Below are positions 17,001 through 23,065 of a stretch of DNA of 64,000 bases, one piece after another; within the stretch, counting starts at the first letter, position 1, and each line of letters opens with the position of its first letter. The notes beneath the pieces are model-generated. The model worked only from the letters and a program-made list of their open reading frames with translations. It made no database searches and was not told the origin of the DNA. This DNA is from CAWBLP01 sp963789495 (lineage in GTDB: Bacteria; Pseudomonadota; Alphaproteobacteria; Acetobacterales; Acetobacteraceae), in the NCBI GenBank assembly GCA_963789495.1, contig CAWBLP010000005.1, positions 310,001 through 374,000 of the forward strand. The letters run 5' to 3'. The position numbers and the translations under genes are program-made.

Positions 17001-19838
17001 GGCTCGACCGATGCAACGGTGACGACGGTGAGCCTGATCGCCAACGGCTCGACGCTGGACCAGAGCGGCACGGTGACGGCAATCACTGGCGGCACGCTGA
17101 CCGCGCAGAGCGACCTGACCAACAGCGGCGTGGTGTCGGTCAGCGGTGCGAGCGGCATCGCGGCACTGACCGCCAACACCGGCACCATCACGCAGAGCGG
17201 GACGGTGCAGACCTCCGGGTCGGCGGGGACGGTGACGGAGACGGCGACCCTGGGCGATTTCACCCATAGCGGCCTGACCAGTGCGGGCTCGGGCGGAGCA
17301 ACGCTGGCGGCGACGGCGGGAACATTCACCCAAGGCGCGGGGACGATCACCGCGGCGAACGGCACGGTCGATATCACGGCCGGCATGGGAATACTGCAGA
17401 GCAGCGGGGTGATGCAGACCACGGGGGCGTCGGCGACGGCGATCCTGCTGACCTCGAACGGCACGGGCGCCAACGGCATCACGCAGAACGCGGCGGGTTT
17501 GATCCACGCGTCCGACACGCAGGGCAGCGTGACGCTGGTGTCGAAGGGGACGATCGACCTGGCGGGTGCGGTGAGTGCGATCGACAGCACGGTGGGCACG
17601 ATCAGCGCGGACGCGCAGGGCAGCACACTGAGCAACAGCGGCACTCTGACCGCGGGCAAACTGGCGACGCTGACGGCGCAGACCGACTTGGCCAACACTG
17701 GATCGGTTCTGGTCACCAATGGCCTGGCGACGCTGACAGCGACGGGCGGCAACCTGACCCAGAGCGGCCTGGTGCGCGGCACCAGCGTGGGTGAGACGGC
17801 GGGCGGGTCGCTGACGCATGGCGGTTCGACCGACGCGACGGTGACGACCGCGAGCCTGATCGCCAACGGTTCGACGCTGAACCAGAGCGGCACGGTGACC
17901 GCTGTCACCGGCGGAACGCTGACGGCACAGACGGACCTGACCAATACGGTCACGGGCGTTGTCACGGTCAGCAGCGGTCCGGCGACGTTGACCGCAACCA
18001 AAGGCGACCTGACCCAGAGTGGCTTGGTGCAGGGCACCAGCGTGGGTGAGACGGCGGGCGGGTCGCTGACCCATAGCGGCTCGACCGACGCGACGGTGAC
18101 GACGGTGAGCCTGATCGCCAACGGCTCGACGCTGGACCAGAGCGGCACGGTGACGGCGATCACCGGCGGAACGCTGACGGCACAGACCGACCTGACCAAT
18201 ACGGGTACGGTGCTGATCAGCGCCGGCCCGGCGACGCTGACGGCGACCGCGGGCAACCTGGCCCAGAACGGCCTGGTGCGCGCCACCAGCGTGGGTGAGA
18301 CGGCGGGCTGGTCGCTGACGCATGGCGGCTCGACCGATGCGACGGTGACCACCGCAAGCCTGATCGCCAGCGGCTCAACGCTGAATCAGAGCGGTACCGT
18401 GACCGCGATCACAGGTGGGACGCTGACGGCACAGACCGACCTGGCCAACACAGGTGCGGTGCTGATCAGTGCCGGCCCGGCCACGTTGACCGCGATTTCG
18501 GGCAATCTGACCCAGGACGGCCTCGTGCGCGGCGCCGGCGTGGGTGAGACTGCGGGGAGTTCGCTGACCCATGGTGGAGTGTCGACGGCGAACACCAGCA
18601 GTGCGACGCTTGTTGCGAACACCGGCGCGCTGAACCAGAGCGGCACGATCAGTGCCGTGACCCTTGCCAGCCTGACGGCGCTGACAACTCTGACCAACAG
18701 CGGAATCGTGGTGCTGACCGGGGGCAGTGGTGTCGCCAACCTGACGGCGGGCGAGATCGCAATCCCGGGCCTCGTCAATGTCGGATCGGCGGGCACCCTG
18801 TCTCTTGTGGCCAATACCGGCTCGATCGACGAAACCGGCACGTTGATCACGCAGCTGTTGTCCGGCAGTGCGGCAGGGACCGCAAACCTGGCGGGAGCTT
18901 CGGCGACCGCGAACCAGATCGGCACCATCTCCAACTTCACGGCGTCCGGCTTCAACCTGAATGATGGCCAGGCCCTTTCGGTCACCGGCGTGCTGAATGG
19001 CGGTAGCGGCGCGAGCATCACCGACAGCGGTGCATTGATGATCGGTGGTACCGTGGCGGCCTCCGTGATTGACCTTCGGGCCGCCGACATCGCCATCCCT
19101 GGCCTGGTGACCGATGGCGGCTCCGGGAGAGTGTCCCTGATCGCAACGACAGGGACGATCAGTGAGACCGGCATACTGGTTGCCGGCACGCTGTCCGGCA
19201 GTTCGGCGGGCGTGACGACACTGGACGGTGCGACTGCGTCAAGTAACCGCGTTGCCGTCTTGAACGGCTTCACCGCACCACGGTTCTCGCTCAATGATGG
19301 GGTCGACCTGCTGCTGTCCGGCACATTGACCGCGACCCGCATCAACATCGATGACGGGCTGAACCGGATCACACTTGGCAACGGCGCGGTGATCGCGACC
19401 GGAGGCATCACCCGCCCGCCCGGGATGATCGCCGCCAGCGAGTTGCCGACCAGCCTGACCACGGACGGCGCCTATCTCCAGGCCGGCAATTTCGACCAGC
19501 TCGGCGACAGCACGATCAGCGGTGCCCCGAGTATTTTGCGCATCGACGTCCCCGGCAACGGTGCCATCAACTTCAATCCGTCGGGCAGCCTGCACGCCCC
19601 GGACACCTGGTTGATCCTCAGCCTGGGCAGTGGGCACATCGGAGGAGCGATTTTTGTAAAGGCGCTGGATGTCACCTATTCCGGGCCGGGCGGCTCCGCT
19701 GATCTGAGCGGAACGATCAACAACTTCTCCGGCCAGCCTGCCGCGGGCGTGGCGTTCATTCAACCAGGCACTAACCCGAGCTTCCGTGTCAACGCATGTC
19801 CGATCCATTCGGTGAACTGCGTGCTGTTGCCGACTTAG
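8007..19838 (+). CDS. Giant two-partner secretion exoprotein (filamentous-haemagglutinin type)
   Basis: Predicted secreted beta-helical adhesin of 3,943 residues. An extended signal peptide (about 1-43, ending FPALAQ) is followed by a TPS domain (about 44-300) with NWQSYNVG and NQSGVTFYKGAQV, the haemagglutination-activity-type motifs. The rest is low-complexity Gly/Thr/Ser/Ala beta-helix: six 93-residue tandem repeats around residues 1266-1819, then an array of about 83- and 191-residue modules around 2222-3545, then a less regular part. Cysteines appear only near the C terminus. The frame ends at a TAG, but the next 35 in-frame codons look like the natural tail (separate entry). It is followed by a CHAT lipoprotein. 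Export by the upstream transporter is inferred from adjacency. Confidence 0.93.
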   Translation: MAKARRKETVKLVGLMRRKRAVLLMSTALQATAVMVVSFPALAQPAPNAQPTGGSVVAGSAAISQSSSQTTINQASNRAALNWQSYNVGSRQRVQYNQPSSSAVTLNRVVGPNPSQIAGRIDANGQVVLMNQSGVTFYKGAQVNTAGLMVTAASMSDGAMKAFVGGGPMNFDQAALPNARVENQGHITVKEAGLAALVAPQVANSGTITARLGHVVLAGASRTALDLYGDGLLSIDVSSQVTQAPLGPDGKPVSALVTNTGVIRADGGTVQLTARAADGLVTTLVNAGGQIHANTVGGKAGVVALNGVGGGIVVEGQLSAAGNAPATMGGTIAIAATGNVSVTAPAKLDVSGRTGGGTIRVGGGNATVAGVVTANGTGAGAKGGAIELNSTGTLTVASTAKITASGPAGGGSVAVGTTLARAKGGPSVSGEKTAHTTLVKQGATIAADATVNGNGGIVTLLSSDTTSMDALISAKGGPLGGNGGLVEVSGTHLGMTTGQVDTSAPFGNIGTILLDPDTLIIASGTGIAFGGTVLATDDAGSTDTLQASVLDAFVGDVLLQAKNTIDVQSSFSIGAGGLTMEAGNYVQIGLGTSVTASGDIILATGGAGPGTPPAAGGSPIVAVAGSLRSTGGSVSLLAGEGGQIAIANQGVITAPTAGKAIIFQADTLFNQGVIQAVSGTVEIAPATKGLAISFTGASAGTLGIATSDLAGISASVLRIGGATVNGALSTTAGAIAFDNSVNLTGIASTLDLHATGNISRTADTNLLTVGTLTGSAGGDLNLAGSNSNGNSIGTVGSFSVGSGNSFSLLTTGGVTFAGPVNAGTALYSGNIGGGDVSITGSVGATNNAQIYGVGGGTIAVSGSLIAPSITLGQSGAVAIIGSGVVGQAGGTLSVSASTGFTEANTASILAATVESASGLYGLGSVSLLGTGNAITTLGTFSSSGNVVLVSGSALTVTDSLTATGNVYLQDSHAGGITVGAAGVITAGTASTASLLTDKLINSGAINAGTVELAPNTSGTTVALGSGYLPSLAGINAGLVRVGAITSGGTIQTPTAGSINVAANFGAGTVALDLRATGAVIQGLGNALTASTLTGVANTISLGATSNNIGALGDITTNGSLLVAANTILVAGTLSAGTVGSTPNIANNTTVGLAATGGPLQIGVLAGQAGVLNSGTVLLISSTNAITEPNGTIIANRLTGVGSNKGGITLDSSANNVGSVGAFSVSGGDFNLTSIGSLAVVSSITAPNIALNTGTVAIAGTLNAGTVLALGASAGGITESGKIIAGTLTSNGAGTGTIVGGATLTGSNTIGTLGTLAVSGGDFSLANTGSLSVAGPVAAPNISLRAGTIGIGGVVSAGTVLALGASAGGITETGTIIAGTLTSNGVGSGTIVGGATLTGSNTIGALGTLAVSGGDFILANTGSLSVAGPVAAPNISLNAGTIGIGGMLNAATVLALGVSAGGITETGTIVAGTLTSNGVGSGTIVGGATLTGSNTIATLGTLVTSGGDFSLASTGSLSVAGPVAAPNISLSAGTIGIGGVLDAATLLALGASAGGISETGTILAGTLTSSGTIVGGATLTGSNTIGVLETLAVSGGDLVLTDTGSLSVSGAVGALNISLDAGTIGIGGVLNAATVLALGASAGGITEAGTIVAGTLTSNGVGSGTIVGGATLSGSNTIGVLGTLAVSGGDLGLNTTGSLSVAGSVDAPNIALNAGTIGIGGVVNATTVLALGASAGGITETGTIIAGTLTSTGAGSGTIVGGATLTGSNTIGVLGPMVASGGDFSLADTASLTQTGTLVAPTISLNAPGLVLNGALDAGTLLAMGASATGITQPTTGTISAPTLVSIGSIVGGVTLAGTANAIGSFGDFNFGGTLALTDTNPLSIDGTLLAGTGDFISLDATSVNVGSVGVLSVGTIAINTSNGGVSEFPTGTIIAESLSIATTGSGDVALLSPANQIKASTGITVANGDLVLIDDPTLTLTGTHSAANLFFQVTQAGDTIALGAGTPAVLVAGSGGRISLIADNLTENASSTVTAPGGTVEIAPFSATVAVDLAGGSQLAIDPTLLGNISTGTGTLVVGQYSDVTNGGTNTITAAGISIDGAVDLTGTADTLVLASLGSITEPAGLLTVVTLTGTAGASGTGAVALNQTTNNIGTLAAFGVTGGDFSLRNLDAGKLTVAGTVSGDNVSVTSGTLAATSLINAATGAAGLIATFGTLSQSGTVTAITGGTLTAATDLTNTGTVLISAGPATLSATSGNLTQSGLVRGNSVGETAGGSLTHSGSTDATVTTASLIANGSTLDQSGTVTAISGGTLTAATDLTNTVTGVVTVSSGPATLTATKGELTQSGFVQGTSVAETAGGSLTHGGSTDATVTTVSLIANGSTLDQSGTVTAITGGTLTAQSDLTNSGVVSVSGASGVAALTANTGTITQSGTVQTTGSAGTVTETATLGDFTHSGLTSAGSGGATLAATAGTFTQSAGTITAVNGTVDITGGTGMLQSGGVIQTTGASATAILLTSNGTGANGITQNAAGLIHASDTQGSVTLVSKGTIDLAGAVSAIDSTVGTISADAQGSTLSNTGTLTAGKLATLTAQTDLTNSGALSVSGANGIAALTANTGTITQSGTVQTTGSAGTVTETASLGDFTHSGLTSAGSGGATLAATAGTFTQSAGTITTVNGTVDITAGTGMLQSGGVIQTTGASATAILLTSNGTGANGITQNAAGLIHASDTQGSVTLVSKGTIDLAGAVSAIDSTVGTISADAQGSTLSNSGTLTAGKLATLTAQTDLANTGSVLVTNGLATLTATGGNLTQSGLVRGTSVGETAGGSLTHGGSTDATVTTASLIANGTTLDQSGTVTAITGGTLTAATDLTNTGTVLISAGPATLSATSGNLTQSGLVRGNSVGETAGGSLTHSGSTDATVTTASLIANGSTLDQSGTVTAISGGTLTAATDLTNTVTGVVTVSSGPATLTATKGELTQSGFVQGTSVAETAGGSLTHGGSTDATVTTVSLIANGSTLDQSGTVTAITGGTLTAQSDLTNSGVVSVSGASGIAALTANTGTITQSGTVQTSGSAGTVTETATLGDFTHSGLTSAGSGGATLAATAGTFTQGAGTITAANGTVDITAGMGILQSSGVMQTTGASATAILLTSNGTGANGITQNAAGLIHASDTQGSVTLVSKGTIDLAGAVSAIDSTVGTISADAQGSTLSNSGTLTAGKLATLTAQTDLANTGSVLVTNGLATLTATGGNLTQSGLVRGTSVGETAGGSLTHGGSTDATVTTASLIANGSTLNQSGTVTAVTGGTLTAQTDLTNTVTGVVTVSSGPATLTATKGDLTQSGLVQGTSVGETAGGSLTHSGSTDATVTTVSLIANGSTLDQSGTVTAITGGTLTAQTDLTNTGTVLISAGPATLTATAGNLAQNGLVRATSVGETAGWSLTHGGSTDATVTTASLIASGSTLNQSGTVTAITGGTLTAQTDLANTGAVLISAGPATLTAISGNLTQDGLVRGAGVGETAGSSLTHGGVSTANTSSATLVANTGALNQSGTISAVTLASLTALTTLTNSGIVVLTGGSGVANLTAGEIAIPGLVNVGSAGTLSLVANTGSIDETGTLITQLLSGSAAGTANLAGASATANQIGTISNFTASGFNLNDGQALSVTGVLNGGSGASITDSGALMIGGTVAASVIDLRAADIAIPGLVTDGGSGRVSLIATTGTISETGILVAGTLSGSSAGVTTLDGATASSNRVAVLNGFTAPRFSLNDGVDLLLSGTLTATRINIDDGLNRITLGNGAVIATGGITRPPGMIAASELPTSLTTDGAYLQAGNFDQLGDSTISGAPSILRIDVPGNGAINFNPSGSLHAPDTWLILSLGSGHIGGAIFVKALDVTYSGPGGSADLSGTINNFSGQPAAGVAFIQPGTNPSFRVNACPIHSVNCVLLPT
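11802..13463 (+). repeat. Six tandem 279-bp (93-residue) repeats in the TPS exoprotein
   Basis: The phrase GTGCTGGCGCTGGG, or a close variant, recurs at 11802, 12081, 12360, 12639, 12906 and 13185, and a diverged form at 13464. The period is 279 bases, except one 267-base unit (12639-12905) that lacks four codons of the SNGVGSG segment. Each unit encodes GGITETGTI, TIVGGATLTGSNTIG, LSVAGPVAAPNISL and AGTIGIGG blocks, typical of parallel beta-helix rungs. Units are similar but clearly diverged at the DNA level. Confidence 0.9.
14669..18640 (+). repeat. Modular near-identical repeat array in the TPS exoprotein
   Basis: Two module types alternate in the order S S L L S S S L S S S S. S is about 83 residues and contains GETAGGSLTH; nine copies were counted. 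L is 573 bp (191 residues), at about 15201, 15774 and 17100. The block starting at 14669 recurs 1,899 bases downstream; by eye about 589 bases (14669-15257 against 16568-17156) are identical. The L2-S3 junction recurs 1,326 bases downstream. This looks like recent unequal recombination or gene conversion. Confidence 0.88.
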
Positions 19839-19946
19839 GGCTTGCCGCAGGCCAATCCGTTGGACGACATCTTCATCGGATCCTTCTTCAATCCGGACGA
19901 CGAGGGCGACCTGCTGCTGCCCATCGTCTCAGACCAGGACTATTGA
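19839..19946 (+). pseudogene. In-frame C-terminal tail of the TPS exoprotein after a TAG codon
   Basis: Directly after the exoprotein's TAG, the same frame continues for 35 codons to TGA, reading GLPQANPLDDIFIGSFFNP and then DDEGDLLLPIVSDQDY. From memory, alphaproteobacterial TPS proteins end with this kind of acidic tail closing in a Leu-Leu-Pro, Val-Ser-Asp-x-Asp-Tyr motif, after a CPxxSVNCVxLP cysteine pair that is present just upstream here (CPIHSVNCVLLPT). The TAG is one change from CAG (Gln). The TGA ends two bases before the next gene's ATG, the spacing of an intact operon. Confidence 0.75.
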
Positions 19947-19948
19947 CC

Positions 19949-22900
19949 ATGCGCTCCGGCGTCATTGTCCTGTTGCTGAGCCTGCTGTCACTGGCGGCGT
20001 GCGAAAAGCCGCCGCCAGAGGCATTTGCGCATGGCGTGGTTGGCGTCTCGCGATCCACCGCACAGGTGGCGATCGGCAAGAACGCGGTGGGCGAGGACTG
20101 CACGCAGAATGCGGCGCAGGGACGATCCGCTGAAATCTTTTGCGGCACCTGGCAACAGCCGAGCGCGCGGGTCCGTGAAGGCAGTGCGGCGACCGCGGGG
20201 CAACTGGCGCAGCTGGCGACGGCGAGCCCCTGGCGAGCCGGCATCGACACGCGGTTTCGGTGTGAGCAGCCGGTTGCGACCAGCATCCTCGGCAGCAATC
20301 CGGCCGAACTCATGCAGTGCACCCGTCTGGTCGGTGGCTGGGCGCATGTGGCCATGGTGGCGCTGGTCAATGGCAACACCTGGTATGCCGATGGCGTGTT
20401 GCCGGCTGCGAAGGTGATGGAGCGGTCGATCGGGGTGCTCTCCGGTGTGTCCCGGGCCGATGCGGCGCCGGTCAGTTCGGCTGCGGATGCGCTGCTCGCG
20501 AGCCGGCTGGCGGCGCAGGCATTCAGCTCTGGCGATATCGGGCAGTTCGACGCACTGATGTCCGCCGGCACCCGCGCCAATCTCGCGGATAATCCGGGCG
20601 CTGCGGAGAGTGCATTTCGCGCCGCGCTGGCGATCCAGCAGAAGGCGCTGGGCAAAACCAATCCGAACACCGCGACGCCGCTGATGTCGCTGGCCCTGCA
20701 GCTTTCCAACGAAGGCCGTTACGCCGAGGCTGAAGCCCTGTTCGCGCAGGCCGAGAGGCTGGTGGCTGGGTCAGCCGAACCAACTGCGCGGGCACGACTG
20801 GCCCATTACCGCGGACTGGATGCGCTCAATCAGGGCAAGCTGGAACCGGCCTTGGCCCTGCTCAATCAGGCTGATGCGCAATACGCGAGCCAGGTGCCGG
20901 TTTCGGCACTGAATGCCAAACCGGTGGCGCCGGTGACCAATCGCTTCCTGCGCACGCAGGCGCGGCTTGGCGATCTGATGCCGAGCCAAGAATTGCTGAC
21001 CGATCCGCGGGCCCAGTCGGCGCTGCTGGGGTTGGTGGAGACGCGGCGCAATCGCGGCGTGGTATTGCGTCTGCTGGGTCGACCGGAGGAGGCCGATGCG
21101 GCACTGGAATCGGCGAGCGATCTGGCGCGTGGCAATGGCTTGGCGCGTCCCTTGCTGACCGCAAGACTCTACCGGACCAGTGCGTTGAGCGCGGCCGCCC
21201 AGGGACAGGACAAGCAGGCACTGGACGATCTGATCCAATCCACCGCGGCCTTCAGCCGTTCGCTTCCCGGATCGAAGCCGTTGGCCGACACCTTCTTGCT
21301 GCATGCTCGAGAGCTGGTGCGCTTCGGCGACGCGGCTGCTGCCTTGCCGATCTGCCGCAGCGCTGTGCAGGCATTGGCGGCGCTGAAGGCGGGCACGACG
21401 CCCCAGCTCATGGCGCCGTGTCTGGACGTGTACGGCGCGGCAGCCGAACGACAGACCGATAGCCGCCAGGAGTTGCTGGAGGAGATGTTCACGGCCGCGC
21501 AATTGGCGCAAGGCGGCATCACCAGTCAGCAGATCGCCCAGGCGAGCGCGACCCTGGCCGAGAACTCGCGCGACCCGAAGGTTGGTGAGCTGATCCGCAA
21601 GGAACGCAATCTGAAATCGCGACTGGATGTGCTGTACACCAAGCGCGACGACCAAACCCAGGCCAAGCGGCAGGGGGCCGTGGTGCCGGATGCCCAGGCC
21701 GCCGAACTCGACAAGCAGATCAGCGACGCACAGGCGCAGTTGGCGGACGCCGATGCGGCGCTGCAGGCCGCATCTCCAAACTATGGTCAGCTGGTGCAGC
21801 AGGTGGTGGCAGCGCCCGAGGTCTACGCGGCATTGCACCCCAATGAGGCGTTTGCCGCCATCGCCTTGTCGGACACCGACGGGTGGGTGTTCCTGTTGCG
21901 CGACAAGACTGTGAAGGTCGCAAAGATTGCCGCCGGGCTGAAGGATATCGCGGGGCTGGTGCAGCGGGTTCGGGCTGGCATCGAGCTCAACACGGCGGGC
22001 TTGCCGCAATTTGACATTGCCGATGCGCAGCAGCTCTACAAGCTCACCTTGGCTGGATTGGGGACGTCGATGGACGGCGTGAAAGCCCTGGTTGTGGCGC
22101 CGAGCGGGCCGCTGCTGTCATTGCCGTTCGAAGTGCTCCTGACCGGCCCTGCGGAGCAGGCGAATCTGGCAGACGCACCCTGGCTGGCGCGCAAGTTCAC
22201 CATCGCTCATGTGCCGGCGCCCAGCAACTTCGTTTCACTGCGCAAAATCGCGGGCGGCTCGCGGGCGGCCCGGCCCTGGTTCGGTTTTGGCGACTTCCGA
22301 CCAGTGACGCTGGCGCAGGCTCAGAAGAGCTTCCCCGGCGCCACCTGCGCTGACAGTGCACAGTTGCTGGCCGGCTTGCCGCCACTGCCCTATGCCCGCA
22401 AGGAGCTGGAAGCGGCGCGGGCGTTGCTGGATGCCAGCCCCTCCGACGAGTTGCTGGGACCGGCCTTCACCGCGGAACAGGTGCTGAAGACCAGCCTGAA
22501 GAACTATCGTATCCTGCAATTCTCCACTCACGCACTGCTGCCGACCGAACTGCGTTGCCAGAGTGAGCCCGCCATTGTCACCTCCGATCCGCCGGGCGCG
22601 ACCGACGCCAAAGGGGCGCTGCTGACTGCCTCACAGGTGGTGCGGCTGGAGCTGGACGCCGACCTGGTGATCCTGTCGGCCTGTAACTCTGGTGGACCGG
22701 GCGGCACAACGGCCGGCGAAAGCCTGTCCGGCCTGGCGCGTGCCTTCTTCTACGCGGGCGCCCGTTCGCTTCTGGTAACGCACTGGTCGGTGAACGACCA
22801 GGTTGCGGCCTTCCTGGTTGCCGACACGCTGCGGCGCATGCGGGAGAATCCGGGCCTCGGCATCGCTGGCGCCTTACGGGACGCGCAGATCGCCATGCTG

Positions 22901-23038
22901 GCCGATGCCGGAAAGGGCCTGCCGCTTGAGATCGCTCATCCGTTCTTCTGGGCCCCGTTCACCGTTATCGGGGACGGCGGCCAGCGGTTGATGAATGTCC
23001 AGCGGATGGTTCCAACGCGGCGTGTCGCGGGACTATGA
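19949..23038 (+). CDS. CHAT-domain (caspase-like) TPR lipoprotein
   Basis: An exported protein of 1,029 residues. The lipoprotein signal has a lipobox LAAC with the modified Cys at residue 18. Residues about 200-480 are helical TPR-like repeats (for example NEGRYAEAEALFAQAERLV), then a coiled-coil stretch near 550-620, then a C-terminal CHAT domain. The putative catalytic dyad is intact: His861 in FSTHALLP and Cys912 in LSACNSGGPGG, followed by HWSVND. CHAT proteins are clan CD cysteine peptidases; several act on partners encoded next door. The start is the first ATG after the exoprotein tail; upstream codons in the same frame overlap that gene. Substrate unknown; the TPS exoprotein or kinase are candidates by position only. 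Confidence 0.88.
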   Translation: MRSGVIVLLLSLLSLAACEKPPPEAFAHGVVGVSRSTAQVAIGKNAVGEDCTQNAAQGRSAEIFCGTWQQPSARVREGSAATAGQLAQLATASPWRAGIDTRFRCEQPVATSILGSNPAELMQCTRLVGGWAHVAMVALVNGNTWYADGVLPAAKVMERSIGVLSGVSRADAAPVSSAADALLASRLAAQAFSSGDIGQFDALMSAGTRANLADNPGAAESAFRAALAIQQKALGKTNPNTATPLMSLALQLSNEGRYAEAEALFAQAERLVAGSAEPTARARLAHYRGLDALNQGKLEPALALLNQADAQYASQVPVSALNAKPVAPVTNRFLRTQARLGDLMPSQELLTDPRAQSALLGLVETRRNRGVVLRLLGRPEEADAALESASDLARGNGLARPLLTARLYRTSALSAAAQGQDKQALDDLIQSTAAFSRSLPGSKPLADTFLLHARELVRFGDAAAALPICRSAVQALAALKAGTTPQLMAPCLDVYGAAAERQTDSRQELLEEMFTAAQLAQGGITSQQIAQASATLAENSRDPKVGELIRKERNLKSRLDVLYTKRDDQTQAKRQGAVVPDAQAAELDKQISDAQAQLADADAALQAASPNYGQLVQQVVAAPEVYAALHPNEAFAAIALSDTDGWVFLLRDKTVKVAKIAAGLKDIAGLVQRVRAGIELNTAGLPQFDIADAQQLYKLTLAGLGTSMDGVKALVVAPSGPLLSLPFEVLLTGPAEQANLADAPWLARKFTIAHVPAPSNFVSLRKIAGGSRAARPWFGFGDFRPVTLAQAQKSFPGATCADSAQLLAGLPPLPYARKELEAARALLDASPSDELLGPAFTAEQVLKTSLKNYRILQFSTHALLPTELRCQSEPAIVTSDPPGATDAKGALLTASQVVRLELDADLVILSACNSGGPGGTTAGESLSGLARAFFYAGARSLLVTHWSVNDQVAAFLVADTLRRMRENPGLGIAGALRDAQIAMLADAGKGLPLEIAHPFFWAPFTVIGDGGQRLMNVQRMVPTRRVAGL

Positions 23039-23065
23039 TCGGCCGGCAAGGCTGCAGGCGGATTT

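Noticed and set aside
11084..18352. Long open frames on the minus strand opposite the TPS exoprotein (about 600-970 codons each)
   Set aside because: They mirror the repeat-rich sense gene in GC-rich DNA; translations are Val/Pro/Ser or Arg/Gly/His-rich repeats with no domain or start signal.
14669..18640. Regular repeats that might suggest a CRISPR array or satellite
   Set aside because: Units are 250-573 bases, in frame, and encode continuous protein; there are no 20-40 base spacers.
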